From positions 29,846 through 93,845 of the forward strand of contig NZ_JAFEXF010000008.1 in assembly GCF_016905445.1 (NCBI RefSeq): 64,000 nucleotides of DNA, given 5' to 3'. The notes beneath the pieces are model-generated. The model saw only the letters and a program-made list of their open reading frames with translations, searched no databases and had not been told where the DNA came from. Below, piece by piece: positions 17,083 to 26,102 of this stretch; position 1 is the stretch's first letter; each line of letters starts with the position of its first letter. A program made the translations under genes and the position numbers. This DNA comes from Streptomyces sp. G44 (GTDB lineage: Bacteria > Actinomycetota > Actinomycetes > Streptomycetales > Streptomycetaceae).

Positions 17083-18497
17083 GCCGCCTCCTCGCAGGCG
17101 AAGAGGTGATCGCGGGGGCGGTCGAGGGCACAGAGGGCGGCTTCGGCCGCGCTGATGCCGCTGCGGACGGCGCTTTCCATGGTCGCGGGCCAGCCGGTGG
17201 CGGTCCACGCGCCCGCGAGGTAGAGGCCGGGTGCCTTGGTGCGGGCCCCCGGCCGCAGCCGGCCGACACCGGGGGTGGGGGCGAAGGTGGCCGTGCGCTC
17301 GCGGGTCACGAAGAAGTCCCGCACCTCCGCGCCGTGCGCGGCGGGCAGCAGCCGCTCCAGCTCGGGGAGGTAGCGCTCGCGCAGGGCGGCGACGGGCGCG
17401 TCGATCTCGTCGTGCGCGGCGGACTGCGAGAGCGCGAGGTACTGGCCCTCGGTGAGGCCGGACGCCTCGGTTCGGTCGAAGACCCACTGGACGGGTGTGC
17501 CGAGGGCGGCGAAGAACGGCCGCTTCAGCACCTTGCGGTCGTAGACGACGTGGACGTTGAGGATCGGCGCGTTGTCGATGTCGAGGAGCCGGTCGGGCTG
17601 GTCGAGCGCGCCGTCCGGGAGCAGGTCGTGCGCCTCGTGCTGCGGCACGGCGAGGACGACGGTGTCGGCGTCGACGGCCTCGCCGGGCATGTCCACGCGC
17701 CAACCGCCTTCCCCGGTACGGGAGATGGAGGTGACACGTGCCTTCAGTTCGGTGCGCACGCCCGCTGCGTCGAGCGCCTTGCGGCCCAGCGTGTCGTGCA
17801 GTTCGCCGAGCGGCACCCGGGACCAGCCGATGTCGGCGGCGCCCGGTTCCGAGAGCAGCCCGGTCTTGAACACCATCGCGGCGAGTCCCAGCGAGGCGTC
17901 GCCCGCGACGGCGTTGAGCGTGGCGACGCCCACGAGGTCCCACAGTGCCTCGATGGCGCGCGCCGACTGGCCGTGCCCGGCGAGCCAGCTGCCGAAGTCC
18001 TGGCCGTCGAGCGCGGGGTCGGCCGGATCGAGCCCCTTGAGGGCGAGCGCGGCACGCCCGACCCGGGCGCGCTCGGCGACCGACAGGTGCGGATACGTGG
18101 CGAGGCTCGCCGCCAGGTGCAGCGGCACGGGCAGCGCGGTGCGCCGCAGCCGCCCGAGCCGGCCTCGGTCGGCGTCGAGCACGGGCACGTCGAGGCGGTC
18201 CTGCAAGGGGGCGAGGTGGGCGCCTCCGACCCGGTCGAGGAACCACCGGTAGGCGGTGCAGCAGCGCAGATAGACGTGCTGGCCGTTGTCGACGGTCAGC
18301 TCGCCGCGCCGGAAGGAGAACGCGAGGCCGCCGAGGCGCGGCCGCCCTTCGAGCAGCGTCACGCGCACTCCGGCGTCGGCCAGGGAGAGTGCGGCGGTGA
18401 TGCCGGCGAGGCCGCCGCCGATCACCACGGCGGCCGCCCCACCGGGGCGGCCCTCGGCGTCCGCGGTCCTTTCGGACCGCGCGTCGTCGCTCTTCAC
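17079..18497 (-). CDS. hpnE: Hydroxysqualene dehydroxylase (squalene-associated FAD-dependent desaturase)
   Basis: The 472-residue flavoprotein has the dinucleotide motif VVIGGGLAGITAALSLADAG near its N-terminus and the C-terminal FAD segment GLYLAGAWTATGWPATMESAV. HpnE reduces hydroxysqualene to squalene, completing the three-enzyme HpnC/D/E route. The GTG start at 18497 has AAGGAGGT close upstream. It lies 97 nt downstream of hpnD and overlaps the next gene by 4 nt. Confidence 0.94.
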   Translation of the reverse strand: MKSDDARSERTADAEGRPGGAAAVVIGGGLAGITAALSLADAGVRVTLLEGRPRLGGLAFSFRRGELTVDNGQHVYLRCCTAYRWFLDRVGGAHLAPLQDRLDVPVLDADRGRLGRLRRTALPVPLHLAASLATYPHLSVAERARVGRAALALKGLDPADPALDGQDFGSWLAGHGQSARAIEALWDLVGVATLNAVAGDASLGLAAMVFKTGLLSEPGAADIGWSRVPLGELHDTLGRKALDAAGVRTELKARVTSISRTGEGGWRVDMPGEAVDADTVVLAVPQHEAHDLLPDGALDQPDRLLDIDNAPILNVHVVYDRKVLKRPFFAALGTPVQWVFDRTEASGLTEGQYLALSQSAAHDEIDAPVAALRERYLPELERLLPAAHGAEVRDFFVTRERTATFAPTPGVGRLRPGARTKAPGLYLAGAWTATGWPATMESAVRSGISAAEAALCALDRPRDHLFACEEAA

Positions 18498-18594
18498 GCG
18501 ACCTCCTTCTCGGCCGTCGCAGTCTGGGACGCGGCCTCGGCGCGGAGGGTTGCCCGCCGGTCCGCGGGGGCCGTCGGGAGAGTCCGGTCGCGCG

Positions 18595-19545
18595 TCACGC
18601 GCGCCTCCTGACGGTATGGCGCGAGACGTTCCGCGCGTCGAGGCCGGACAGTCCGCGCACGGCGACGTACGCCTTCTCGTGTCCCGGCAGGGAGACGCGG
18701 CCGCGCAGGACGGCCTCCGGTTCCCGCTCGATGCGGTCGAGGAGGCGGCGGTAGATGCCGGCCATGGCGGCGACGCAGGCACCGCTGCGCCGGTCCAGCA
18801 TGGGAAGCAGCCGGTAGCCCTCGGCGAACAGGGCGCGGGCGCGGCGGACCTCGAAGTGGACGAGGCCCGCGAAGTCGGAGCCGGCGGGCGGCTCGGTGCC
18901 CGAGAACCCGGCGGAGCAGCCGAATTTCGCGAGGTCCTCGGCGGGCAGGTAGGTCCGCCCGCCCTCGGCGTCCTCGCGAACGTCCCGGAGGATGTTGGTG
19001 AGTTGGAGCGCGAGGCCGAGCGTGTCGGCGTACTCCGGCGCGCGCTCGGCGTGGAGCGCCCCCCGCTCCGTGCCGAACACGCCGAGGGAGAGCCGCCCGA
19101 TCGCCCCGGCGACACAGCGGCAGTAGGCCTTCAGGTCGTCCCAGGTCTCGTACGTCCGGCCGCGTACGTCCATCAGGACGCCGTCGATGAGTTCGTCGAG
19201 GCCGCCCATGGGGATGGGGAAGTGCGCGGCGGCGTGCGCGAGGGCGACCGCCACCGGGTCGGTGTCGTCCTCGGCCACGTGGCCCTCGCGGATCCTGGCC
19301 AGAAGGCCGCGCGTGTCGTCAAGCCGCTCCGCCTTGACCCGTGGCGCGAGCGCGCCGTCGCCGATGTCGTCGACGCGGCGGGAGAGGGCGTACAGCGCGG
19401 ACATGGCGCGCCGCTTGGGCGCCGGCAGCAGTCTGATGCCGTACGCGAAGTTCCGTGCCTGCTGCCCGGTGACGGTCTCGCAGTAGCTGTACGCGGCGAG
19501 AACCGGTGCCGACACGGGCTGATCCTGCTCCACGGCCCGGCTCAC
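18595..19545 (-). CDS. hpnD: Presqualene diphosphate synthase
   Basis: This 316-residue squalene/phytoene synthase-family enzyme has Asp-rich motifs in LSRRVDDIGDG and LQLTNILRDVREDAEGGRTYLP. HpnD condenses two farnesyl diphosphates to presqualene diphosphate. The GTG start at 19545 overlaps the hpnC stop (GTGA), so the two are translationally coupled. Confidence 0.95.
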   Translation of the reverse strand: MSRAVEQDQPVSAPVLAAYSYCETVTGQQARNFAYGIRLLPAPKRRAMSALYALSRRVDDIGDGALAPRVKAERLDDTRGLLARIREGHVAEDDTDPVAVALAHAAAHFPIPMGGLDELIDGVLMDVRGRTYETWDDLKAYCRCVAGAIGRLSLGVFGTERGALHAERAPEYADTLGLALQLTNILRDVREDAEGGRTYLPAEDLAKFGCSAGFSGTEPPAGSDFAGLVHFEVRRARALFAEGYRLLPMLDRRSGACVAAMAGIYRRLLDRIEREPEAVLRGRVSLPGHEKAYVAVRGLSGLDARNVSRHTVRRRA

Positions 19546-20441
19546 CCCTCTCCTCGCAGAACCGCCCCGGCCTCGCGCAGCAGGCGGGGCTTGGTGGGCT
19601 TGGGCGGACCGGGGAGGACGTCGTGTCCGGCGGCGGCGATCGCCTGGACCGCCGCCCTCCCCCCGGCCACGAAACCGGCCAGCAGCAGCTTGAGCCTGCC
19701 GTGGACGCTACCCACCAGGGGGGTGCCTTCATTCAGGAGGCCGCGGGCGCGTTCCGTCTCGTATGCGACCAGTGCGCGCACCGATGCGCCTGCTGTGGGC
19801 GCGGCCAGGTCGGCCTCGCTGACGTGGAAGAGCGACATGTCCTCAAGGGGCAGATAGACGCGGTCGCGCCGCAGGTCCTCGGCGACGTCCTGGATGTGCT
19901 CGACGATCTGGAGGCCGGTGCAGACGGCGTCCGAGCGGCGGAGGCGTTCGGGGGTCGCGGTGCCGGTGATGGCGAGGACCAGGCGGCCGATGGGGTTGGC
20001 CGAGAGGGCGCAGTACGCCACGAGGTCGTCGTACGTCTCGTAGCGGGAGACGTGCTGGTCCTGGCGGTTGGCGGCGATCAGGGCGAGGAAGGGCGCGGGG
20101 GTGAGGACACCGCGCTCGGCGGCCGGCGCCAGCGCCCGTACCAGCGGGTGAGCTGCCGCACCGTCCACGAAGAGCGTGCCGATGTCGGCCTCGACGGCGT
20201 CGAGCAGCCGCAGCGGGTCGCGGGCGTCGGCGGGGTCGACACCGAGGCAGCGGGCGTGCCCGGCTCCGGGTGCGAGGTCGCTGTCGCCGATGTCGTCGAT
20301 GAGCCGCACGACGCCGTAGACGGCCATGAGCTCCTCGCGCCAGGCCCGGGGCAGGAAGAAGGGGGCCACGGGGAAGTTCTCGTGCGCGGCCTTGTCGAGG
20401 ACGGCGGACGCATCGCGGAGGGGGAGATCATCCGTAGCCAT
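19542..20441 (-). CDS. hpnC: Hydroxysqualene synthase
   Basis: This is 299 residues from the ATG at 20441 (MATDDLPLRDAS). An in-frame GTG at 20450 sits too close to the GGGAG site. The motifs VRLIDDIGDSD and IVEHIQDVAEDLRRDRVYLP mark a squalene/phytoene synthase fold with the altered second Asp motif of HpnC. It converts presqualene diphosphate to hydroxysqualene. It is the first gene of the leftward hopanoid operon, so the operon promoter must lie upstream in 20442-20826. Confidence 0.94.
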   Translation of the reverse strand: MATDDLPLRDASAVLDKAAHENFPVAPFFLPRAWREELMAVYGVVRLIDDIGDSDLAPGAGHARCLGVDPADARDPLRLLDAVEADIGTLFVDGAAAHPLVRALAPAAERGVLTPAPFLALIAANRQDQHVSRYETYDDLVAYCALSANPIGRLVLAITGTATPERLRRSDAVCTGLQIVEHIQDVAEDLRRDRVYLPLEDMSLFHVSEADLAAPTAGASVRALVAYETERARGLLNEGTPLVGSVHGRLKLLLAGFVAGGRAAVQAIAAAGHDVLPGPPKPTKPRLLREAGAVLRGEG

Positions 20442-20642
20442 TGCCGTCACATCTCCCGTTCTACACTGCCGACCCAAAACATCCTATTTCGGACACGCCG
20501 CCCGGCCCTGGCCGGGGCGGGCCGTGGCCCTGGCCGGGGCGCTGCGCCATTTCGCCCCACTTGCCGCGAATCAGCACCGGTACAGCTTACGTTGTACAAC
20601 CCCGTACGACTCGTCGGGGTGTTCGGCACATCACAACAACAC

Positions 20643-20672
20643 ACCGAAGGGCGTCAAACCGAAGGGCGTCAA
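20643..20672. repeat. Two tandem copies of ACCGAAGGGCGTCAA
   Basis: The copies are perfect, at 20643-20657 and 20658-20672, about 200 nt upstream of hpnC. They could be an activator binding site or a simple duplication. Confidence 0.75.
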
Positions 20673-20734
20673 CCTTCCCTGTACGCCGACGAGTTGAGGG
20701 TCCGGTGGGGCGCGGCGGGGCCGAAGACACGCAA

Positions 20735-20765
20735 GGGCCCCGCCGGGAAGATCCCTGCGGGGCCC
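20735..20765 (-). terminator. Terminator of the envelope operon
   Basis: GGGCCCCGC and its exact complement GCGGGGCCC are separated by 13 nt. The hairpin lies 62 nt beyond the stop of the ABC ATPase gene. Confidence 0.75.
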
Positions 20766-20826
20766 TGCCGCCGAACGAGTCCGTCCGCGATGGCGCAAAC
20801 GGGCTACTCGCCCGTGAACGTCCGGC

Positions 20827-21633
20827 CTACTTGCCCGTGAACTTCTCGTACTCCTTGATGACCTCGTCGGTCGGGCCGTCCATACGCAGCTCGCCGCGCT
20901 CCAGCCAGAGCACGCGGTCACAGGTGTCACGGATCGACTTGTTGTTGTGGCTGACGAGGAAGACCGTGCCGGCCTCCTTGCGCAGCTCCCGGATGCGGGC
21001 CTCGGAGCGCTTCTGGAACTTGCGGTCGCCGGTGGCGAGCGCCTCGTCGATCATCAGGACGTCGTGGTCCTTGGCCGCGGCGATGGAGAACCGCAGGCGG
21101 GCCGCCATGCCGGAGGAGTACGTCCGCATCGGCAGGGTGATGAAGTCGCCCTTCTCGTTGATGCCGGAGAAGTCGACGATCTCCTGGTAGCGCTCCCTGA
21201 TCTGCTCGCGGGACATGCCCATCGCGAGCCCGCCGAGGATGACGTTGCGCTCACCCGTCAGGTCGTTCATCAGGGCCGCGTTCACGCCGAGCAGCGAGGG
21301 CTGGCCGTCGGTGTAGACCTTGCCCTGCTCGGCGGGGAGCAGGCCCGCGATGGCGCGCAGCAGGGTCGACTTGCCCGAGCCGTTCGAACCGATCAGGCCG
21401 ATCGCCTCACCCCGGTAGGCGGTGAAGCTGACGCCGCGCACCGCGTGCACCTTGCGTACACCGCGCTCCTCGCCGCGCCGGAGGATGCGGCTCAGCGCGG
21501 AGGTGGCGCTGCCCTTGCCCGTCTTCGCGCCGTTGACGCGGTAGACGATGTGCAGCTCGTCGGCGATGACGGTGGGGATGTGCGCCCGGGACGCTTCGGG
21601 AGCCTTGTCGGGGGTCGTCTTGTCGTCAGCCAC
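20827..21633 (-). CDS. ABC transporter ATPase, TagH/polysaccharide-export type
   Basis: The protein has 268 residues. Walker A is GSNGSGKST (82-90), the signature is YSSGMAARL in place of LSGGQ, and Walker B is DVLMIDEALATGD. The YSSGM signature and the short length are typical of ATPases exporting lipid-linked wall polymers and O-antigens (TagH, Wzt). It overlaps the permease gene by 8 nt and is the last gene of the seven-gene operon. Confidence 0.94.
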   Translation of the reverse strand: MADDKTTPDKAPEASRAHIPTVIADELHIVYRVNGAKTGKGSATSALSRILRRGEERGVRKVHAVRGVSFTAYRGEAIGLIGSNGSGKSTLLRAIAGLLPAEQGKVYTDGQPSLLGVNAALMNDLTGERNVILGGLAMGMSREQIRERYQEIVDFSGINEKGDFITLPMRTYSSGMAARLRFSIAAAKDHDVLMIDEALATGDRKFQKRSEARIRELRKEAGTVFLVSHNNKSIRDTCDRVLWLERGELRMDGPTDEVIKEYEKFTGK

Positions 21634-22570
21634 GGCCGTACCGCTCCTCAGCCTTCCAGAAGTACACGAAGCCGCCGACCGCGAGCAGCACGGCCCAGCC
21701 CGCCGCGATGGCCCAGGCCCACTGTCCCATCGGCAGGTACTTCTCGCCGTAACCGTCGATCAGCGCGAACCGCATCAGGTCCATGTAGATGGCGGCCGGG
21801 TTCCACTGGAGCACGTCCGCGATCCAGGCCGGCTTGCCCTCCAGCATGACCGGGATGGAGAACATCACGCCGGACGCGTACATCCACGTACGCATCACGA
21901 ACGGCATCAGCTGCGCGAGGTCGGGGGTCTTGCTGCCCAGCCTGGCCATGATCATCGCGAGGCCGGTGTTGAAGAAGAACTGGAGCACCAGGACCGGGAC
22001 GATCAGGAGCCACGACAGCTTCGGGTAGCTGCCGAAGCCGATCGTGATGACGAACAGCACGATCATCGAGAAGAGCAGCTGCTGGAGCTGCTGGAGCGAG
22101 AACGAGACCGGCAGCGAGGCGCGCGGGAAGTGCAGCGCGCGCACCAGGCCGAGGTTGCCCGAGATCGACCGGACGCCCGCCATCACCGAGCTCTGCGTGA
22201 AGGTGAAGACGAAGACGCCCGTGACGAGGAACGGGATGTAGACCTCGCGCTCGAAGCCCCGGTCGGCCTCCAGGATCAGGCCGAAGATCAGGAAGTAGAC
22301 GAGCGCGTTCAGAAGCGGCGTCGCCACCTGCCACAGCTGGCCCAGCTTGGCCTGGCTGTACTGGGCGGTGAGCTTGGCCTGGGAGAAGGCGACGATGAAG
22401 TGGCGCCGTCCCCAGAGCTGGCGGACGTACTCGAAAAGTCCGGGCCGTGCGCCGCTGACGGTCAGACCGTACTTGGCGGCGAGTTCGGCGCGGGAGAGCC
22501 CGTCATCGGGCGGCGGTGTCGACGGGGATGCTGTCACCGCGACTCCGCCGTCATGCGTTGTCTCACTCAC
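21626..22570 (-). CDS. ABC transporter permease, TagG/polysaccharide-export type
   Basis: This 314-residue ABC-2 type membrane protein has about six hydrophobic segments, beginning after QLWQVATPLLNALVYFLIFGLIL. The N-terminal cytoplasmic part (GLFEYVRQLWGRRHFIVAFSQAKL) is typical of TagG/Wzm permeases. With the ATPase it should flip an undecaprenyl-linked polymer or glycolipid out of the cell. It follows the glycosyltransferase gene after a 95-nt gap. Confidence 0.93.
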   Translation of the reverse strand: MSETTHDGGVAVTASPSTPPPDDGLSRAELAAKYGLTVSGARPGLFEYVRQLWGRRHFIVAFSQAKLTAQYSQAKLGQLWQVATPLLNALVYFLIFGLILEADRGFEREVYIPFLVTGVFVFTFTQSSVMAGVRSISGNLGLVRALHFPRASLPVSFSLQQLQQLLFSMIVLFVITIGFGSYPKLSWLLIVPVLVLQFFFNTGLAMIMARLGSKTPDLAQLMPFVMRTWMYASGVMFSIPVMLEGKPAWIADVLQWNPAAIYMDLMRFALIDGYGEKYLPMGQWAWAIAAGWAVLLAVGGFVYFWKAEERYGRG

Positions 22571-22665
22571 GAGTGGAAACTTTCGTCTTCAGAAGCGCAG
22601 CCGGTCGGGCGTAGGCCTGGGCCAGGGACCGGGGTATGGCCCAGATGGTCTCAGATCCGAGCCTG

Positions 22666-23559
22666 TCAGATGACAGGAGGTCGGCCCAGTCGCGTCAGCC
22701 GCCACACCGTACGCCACCTCATGGGCGTACGCGGGCCGCACGGCGTCGTCCAGCCCTCCTTGAAGCCGCCGAACCAGGCCTTCAGGGCCGGCCCCGAGGG
22801 GCGTCGGGCGAGGGTGAGCAGCATCCAGACGCCCAGGTAGACCGGGACGAGCGGCGCGGGGAGGTTGCGCCGGGCCAGCCAGACGCGGTTGCGGGCCACC
22901 ATGCGGTGGTAGACCGCGTGCCGGGAGGGGGCGGTCGTCGGGTGCAGGAGCACCATGTCGGACCGGTAGTCGATCATCCAGCCCGCGTCGAGGGCGCGCC
23001 AGGCGAGGTCGGTCTCCTCGTGGGCGTAGAAGAACTCGCCGGGCAGCGGGCCGACCTCGGCGACGACCTTCGTGCGGACGGCGTTGGCGCCGCCGAGGAA
23101 CGTCGTCACGCGCGAGGAGCGCATCGGGTCGGAGGCCCGCAGCCGCGGCACGTGGCGCCGCTGGGTCTCGCCGGTGTCCGGGTCGGCGATGCGGAAGCTG
23201 ACGATGCCGAGCCGCGGGTCGGCGGCGAAGGCCTCGCGGCACAGCTGGGCCGTGTCCGTGTTCGCCAGCAGGCCGTCGTCGTCCAGGAAGAGCAGGATGT
23301 CGACGTCGGTGCCGCCGGGGCCGAACGCCTCGATGCCGACGTTGCGGCCGCCGGGGATGCCGAGGTTCTCGGGCAGCTCGACGGTGCGTACGCCTTCGGG
23401 CACCTCGGGGACGGGGGCGCCGTTGCCGACCACGACCACCTCGACCGGGTCGCCGTCCTGCTTGGCGACCGAGTCGAGGAGGGCGCGCAGCTCCTGGGGC
23501 CGGTTGCCCATCGTGATGATGACGGCGCCGACCTTCAGCTCATGTGCCGGGGTGCTCAC
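22666..23559 (-). CDS. Family 2 glycosyltransferase
   Basis: This is 297 residues from the GTG at 23559, which overlaps the stop of the upstream gene (GTGA). The N-terminus VGAVIITMGNRPQELRALLDSV, the DXD-type LLFLDDDGLLA and the acceptor-site segment FYAHEETDLAWRALDAG are GT-A fold landmarks of GT2 enzymes. It probably adds a sugar to the lipid-linked polymer made by this operon. The donor sugar is unknown. Confidence 0.92.
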   Translation of the reverse strand: MSTPAHELKVGAVIITMGNRPQELRALLDSVAKQDGDPVEVVVVGNGAPVPEVPEGVRTVELPENLGIPGGRNVGIEAFGPGGTDVDILLFLDDDGLLANTDTAQLCREAFAADPRLGIVSFRIADPDTGETQRRHVPRLRASDPMRSSRVTTFLGGANAVRTKVVAEVGPLPGEFFYAHEETDLAWRALDAGWMIDYRSDMVLLHPTTAPSRHAVYHRMVARNRVWLARRNLPAPLVPVYLGVWMLLTLARRPSGPALKAWFGGFKEGWTTPCGPRTPMRWRTVWRLTRLGRPPVI

Positions 23560-24335
23560 TTCAACCTGCTCGATACGAGGATGGACACGAGGTGGAGCAG
23601 GGTCTGGAGCATCGCGATGCCCGCGAGGACCGCGACACCGACGCGCGAGAAGAACAGGTCGCCCCGGGCCTGGTCGACGATGGCGAGGACCAGGATCAGC
23701 AGCGACGCCTCGACGCCGAGGATCAGCCGGTGGAACTTCAGCGCGGCGGCGGCCCTGCGGGCCAGGGCCATGCCGGAGGAGCGCGGCTCGGACGCCGACT
23801 CCTTGACCGGTTCCTTGCCCGTCTGGTGGCGGGCGACGCCGACCAGGTCGGTCTCGGCCTTGATCAGGATCGCGCCGAGGGCGGCCAGGGTGCCGAGGAA
23901 GGCCCACAGCCAGTCGATGCGTCCGCTGCCCCACAGGTCGGCGGCGCGCAGGCCGAAGCCGACCAGGACCGCGGCGTCGCACAGGTAGGCGGCGACGCGG
24001 TCGAGGTAGACGCCCGCCATCGAGTACTGCTTCTTCCAGCGCGCGATCTCGCCGTCGACGCAGTCGAGCAGCAGGTAGAGCTGGACGGCGAGCACGCCGA
24101 GCACGGCGCCCGTGATGCCGGGCACCAGCAGGGCCGGGGCGGCGAGGGCGCCGGCGACGGTCATCACGTAGGTCAGCTGGTTGGGCGTGACCCGCGTGTT
24201 CACCAGGTGCCGGTCGATGCGCAGGGAGACCTCGCGCATGTAGAGCCGGCCGGCCCAGTGTTCGCCGCTGCGCCGGTCCTTCACCCCCGGCGGGTGGACG
24301 ACCGGGCGGAGCTCAGCTACCGATGGCTTGTGCAT
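23556..24335 (-). CDS. CDP-alcohol phosphatidyltransferase family membrane protein
   Basis: The protein has 259 residues. The family motif DX2DGX2ARX8GX3DX3D is intact in DCVDGEIARWKKQYSMAGVY followed by LDRVAAYLCD. Several membrane helices flank it. Such enzymes transfer a phosphoalcohol from a CDP-alcohol to an acceptor hydroxyl. Its start overlaps the end of the dehydrogenase gene by 23 nt, and its product likely uses a CDP-polyol made by the neighbouring enzymes. Confidence 0.93.
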   Translation of the reverse strand: MHKPSVAELRPVVHPPGVKDRRSGEHWAGRLYMREVSLRIDRHLVNTRVTPNQLTYVMTVAGALAAPALLVPGITGAVLGVLAVQLYLLLDCVDGEIARWKKQYSMAGVYLDRVAAYLCDAAVLVGFGLRAADLWGSGRIDWLWAFLGTLAALGAILIKAETDLVGVARHQTGKEPVKESASEPRSSGMALARRAAAALKFHRLILGVEASLLILVLAIVDQARGDLFFSRVGVAVLAGIAMLQTLLHLVSILVSSRLK

Positions 24336-25377
24336 AGTCGGCGTATGCGTCCCTGATCTGGTCGGTGGACAGGTCGAGGTGTTCCAGGATCGTGTAGCGG
24401 CCCGGGCGGGTCTGCGGAGCGAACTCCACGACCTTCACGAACTCGTCCACGGTGAAGCCGATCTCCTCCGGCAGCACGGGCAGGCCGTGGCGGCGCAGCA
24501 CCTGGGCCATGTACGCGGACTCCTCGCGGGCACCGCGCAGGTGCATCGCGAAGGCCGCGCCGAGGCCGCACTGCTCGCCGTGGCTGGCGGCGCGCTTGGG
24601 GTAGAGGAGGTCGAAGGCGTGGTTGATCTCGTGGCAGGCGCCGGACGCCGGGCGGGAGTCGCCCGACACGGACATCGCGATGCCGGTGAGGACCAGGCCT
24701 TCGGCGAGGACCTGGAGGAAACCGTCGTCGCCCACCCCGCCGGGGTGGCGCAGGACGGCCTCGCCCGCCTGGCGGGCCATAGCGGCCGCCAGGCCGTCTA
24801 TGTCCTCGCCGCGTTCGCGGGCGGCCAGCTCCCAGTCCCGGATCGCCGAGATGTTGGAGAGGGCGTCGCCGATGCCGGAGCGGACGAAGCGGACGGGCGC
24901 CTCACGGATCACGTCGAGGTCGATGACGACCGCGATGGGGTTGGGCACGCCGTACGAGCCGCGGCCCGCGTCGTTGTCGAGGGTCGCGACGGGCGAGCAG
25001 AGGCCGTCGTGCGACAGGTTCGTCGCGACGGCGACCAGCGGCAGGCCCACGCGCGCCGCGGCGAACTTGGCGCAGTCGATGATCTTGCCGCCGCCGAGGC
25101 CGACGACCGCGTCGTAGCGGCCCTTCTTCATGGCGTCGGCGAGCTTGATGGCGTCATCGAGGGTGCCGCCGCCGACCTCGAACCACTCGGCGCCGGGCAG
25201 CGACGGCATGAGGCGGTCGCGCAGGACCGCACCGGAGCCACCGCTGATGGCGATGGCGAGCTTGCCGGTCGACGAGCAGATCCGCTGGTCGGCGAGGACA
25301 CCGGCCAGGTCGTTGAGCGCCCCCGGCCGGATGTCGACGACGACCGGCGAGGGGATGAGCCTCGTCAGTACTGGCAC
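24313..25377 (-). CDS. Iron-containing alcohol dehydrogenase, glycerol-1-phosphate dehydrogenase-like
   Basis: This is 354 residues from the GTG at 25377 (GGGAG upstream), overlapping the previous gene by 13 nt. The dinucleotide site is VVGLGGGKIIDCAKFAA. The metal ligands expected in the G1P dehydrogenase/AraM group are visible as Asp in NLSHDGLCSP and His in CHEINHAFD and SHGEQCGLG. It may reduce dihydroxyacetone phosphate or a related keto-phosphate to the polyol phosphate used by the cytidylyltransferase next door. That assignment is inference from context. Confidence 0.88.
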   Translation of the reverse strand: MPVLTRLIPSPVVVDIRPGALNDLAGVLADQRICSSTGKLAIAISGGSGAVLRDRLMPSLPGAEWFEVGGGTLDDAIKLADAMKKGRYDAVVGLGGGKIIDCAKFAAARVGLPLVAVATNLSHDGLCSPVATLDNDAGRGSYGVPNPIAVVIDLDVIREAPVRFVRSGIGDALSNISAIRDWELAARERGEDIDGLAAAMARQAGEAVLRHPGGVGDDGFLQVLAEGLVLTGIAMSVSGDSRPASGACHEINHAFDLLYPKRAASHGEQCGLGAAFAMHLRGAREESAYMAQVLRRHGLPVLPEEIGFTVDEFVKVVEFAPQTRPGRYTILEHLDLSTDQIRDAYADYAQAIGS

Positions 25378-26102
25378 GCGATCTCCCGGCCCTTGGCGAG
25401 GTCGTCGTGGTTGTCGATCTCGACCCACTTGACGTCGCCGATCGGGGCCACGTCGACCTTGAAGCCGCGGTTGACGAGCTCCTGGTAGCCGTCCTCGTAG
25501 TAGAGGTCGGGGTCGCGCTCGAAGGTGGTCTTCAGCGCGTCGGCCAGCTCCTCGGCGGCGGAGCCCTCGATGAGGGTGACGCCGATGTACTCGCCGGTGG
25601 CCTCGGAGGGGTCCATCAGCTTGGTGATGCGCTGGACGCCCTTGGCGTCGTCGACGATGACCTTCATCTCCTCGTCGGCGAGCTGCTTCACCGTGTCGAG
25701 GGCGAGGATGATCTTCTGGCCGTTGCCGCGGGCGGCGAGCAGCGTCTTCTCGACGGAGACCGGGTGCACGGTGTCGCCGTTGGCGAGGATCACGTCGTGC
25801 TTGATGGCGTCACGGCCGCACCACAGGGAGTAGGCGTTGTTCCACTCCTCGGCCTTGTCGTTGTCGATCAGCGTCAGCTTGAGGCCGTACTTCGCCTCCA
25901 GGGCCGCCTTGCGCTCGTAGACGGCCTCCTTCTTGTAGCCGACGATGATCGCGACCTCGGTCAGACCGATCTCGGCGAAGTTGCCGAGCGTCAGGTCGAG
26001 GATGGTCGTGTCGCCGTCGACGGGCACCAGGGCCTTGGGCAGGGTGTCCGTGTAAGGGCGAAGACGGCGTCCGGCGCCGGCCGCCAGCACGAGGCCGATC
26101 AT
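25365..26102 (-). CDS. Sugar/polyol-phosphate nucleotidyltransferase
   Basis: The 245-residue protein begins MIGLVLAAGAGRRLRPYTDTLPKALVPVDG, the nucleotide-binding signature of NTP transferases. DVILANGDTV supplies the metal-binding Asp. The size and the LIDNDKAEEWNNAYSLWCGRD segment resemble phosphocholine/inositol-1-phosphate cytidylyltransferases (LicC/IPCT group). With two CDP-alcohol transferases in the operon, making a CDP-polyol is the likely role. Confidence 0.9.
   Translation of the reverse strand: MIGLVLAAGAGRRLRPYTDTLPKALVPVDGDTTILDLTLGNFAEIGLTEVAIIVGYKKEAVYERKAALEAKYGLKLTLIDNDKAEEWNNAYSLWCGRDAIKHDVILANGDTVHPVSVEKTLLAARGNGQKIILALDTVKQLADEEMKVIVDDAKGVQRITKLMDPSEATGEYIGVTLIEGSAAEELADALKTTFERDPDLYYEDGYQELVNRGFKVDVAPIGDVKWVEIDNHDDLAKGREIACQY

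Larger units (their letters stand above)
20442..20826. other. 385-nt gene-free stretch upstream of the hopanoid operon
   Basis: It holds the promoter side of hpnC, a 15-bp tandem direct repeat at 20643-20672, several GTAC-containing short dyads around 20580-20620, and the terminator of the envelope operon at 20735-20765. The part near 20460-20500 is less GC-rich than its surroundings. I could not fix a -10/-35 pair with confidence. Confidence 0.7.
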
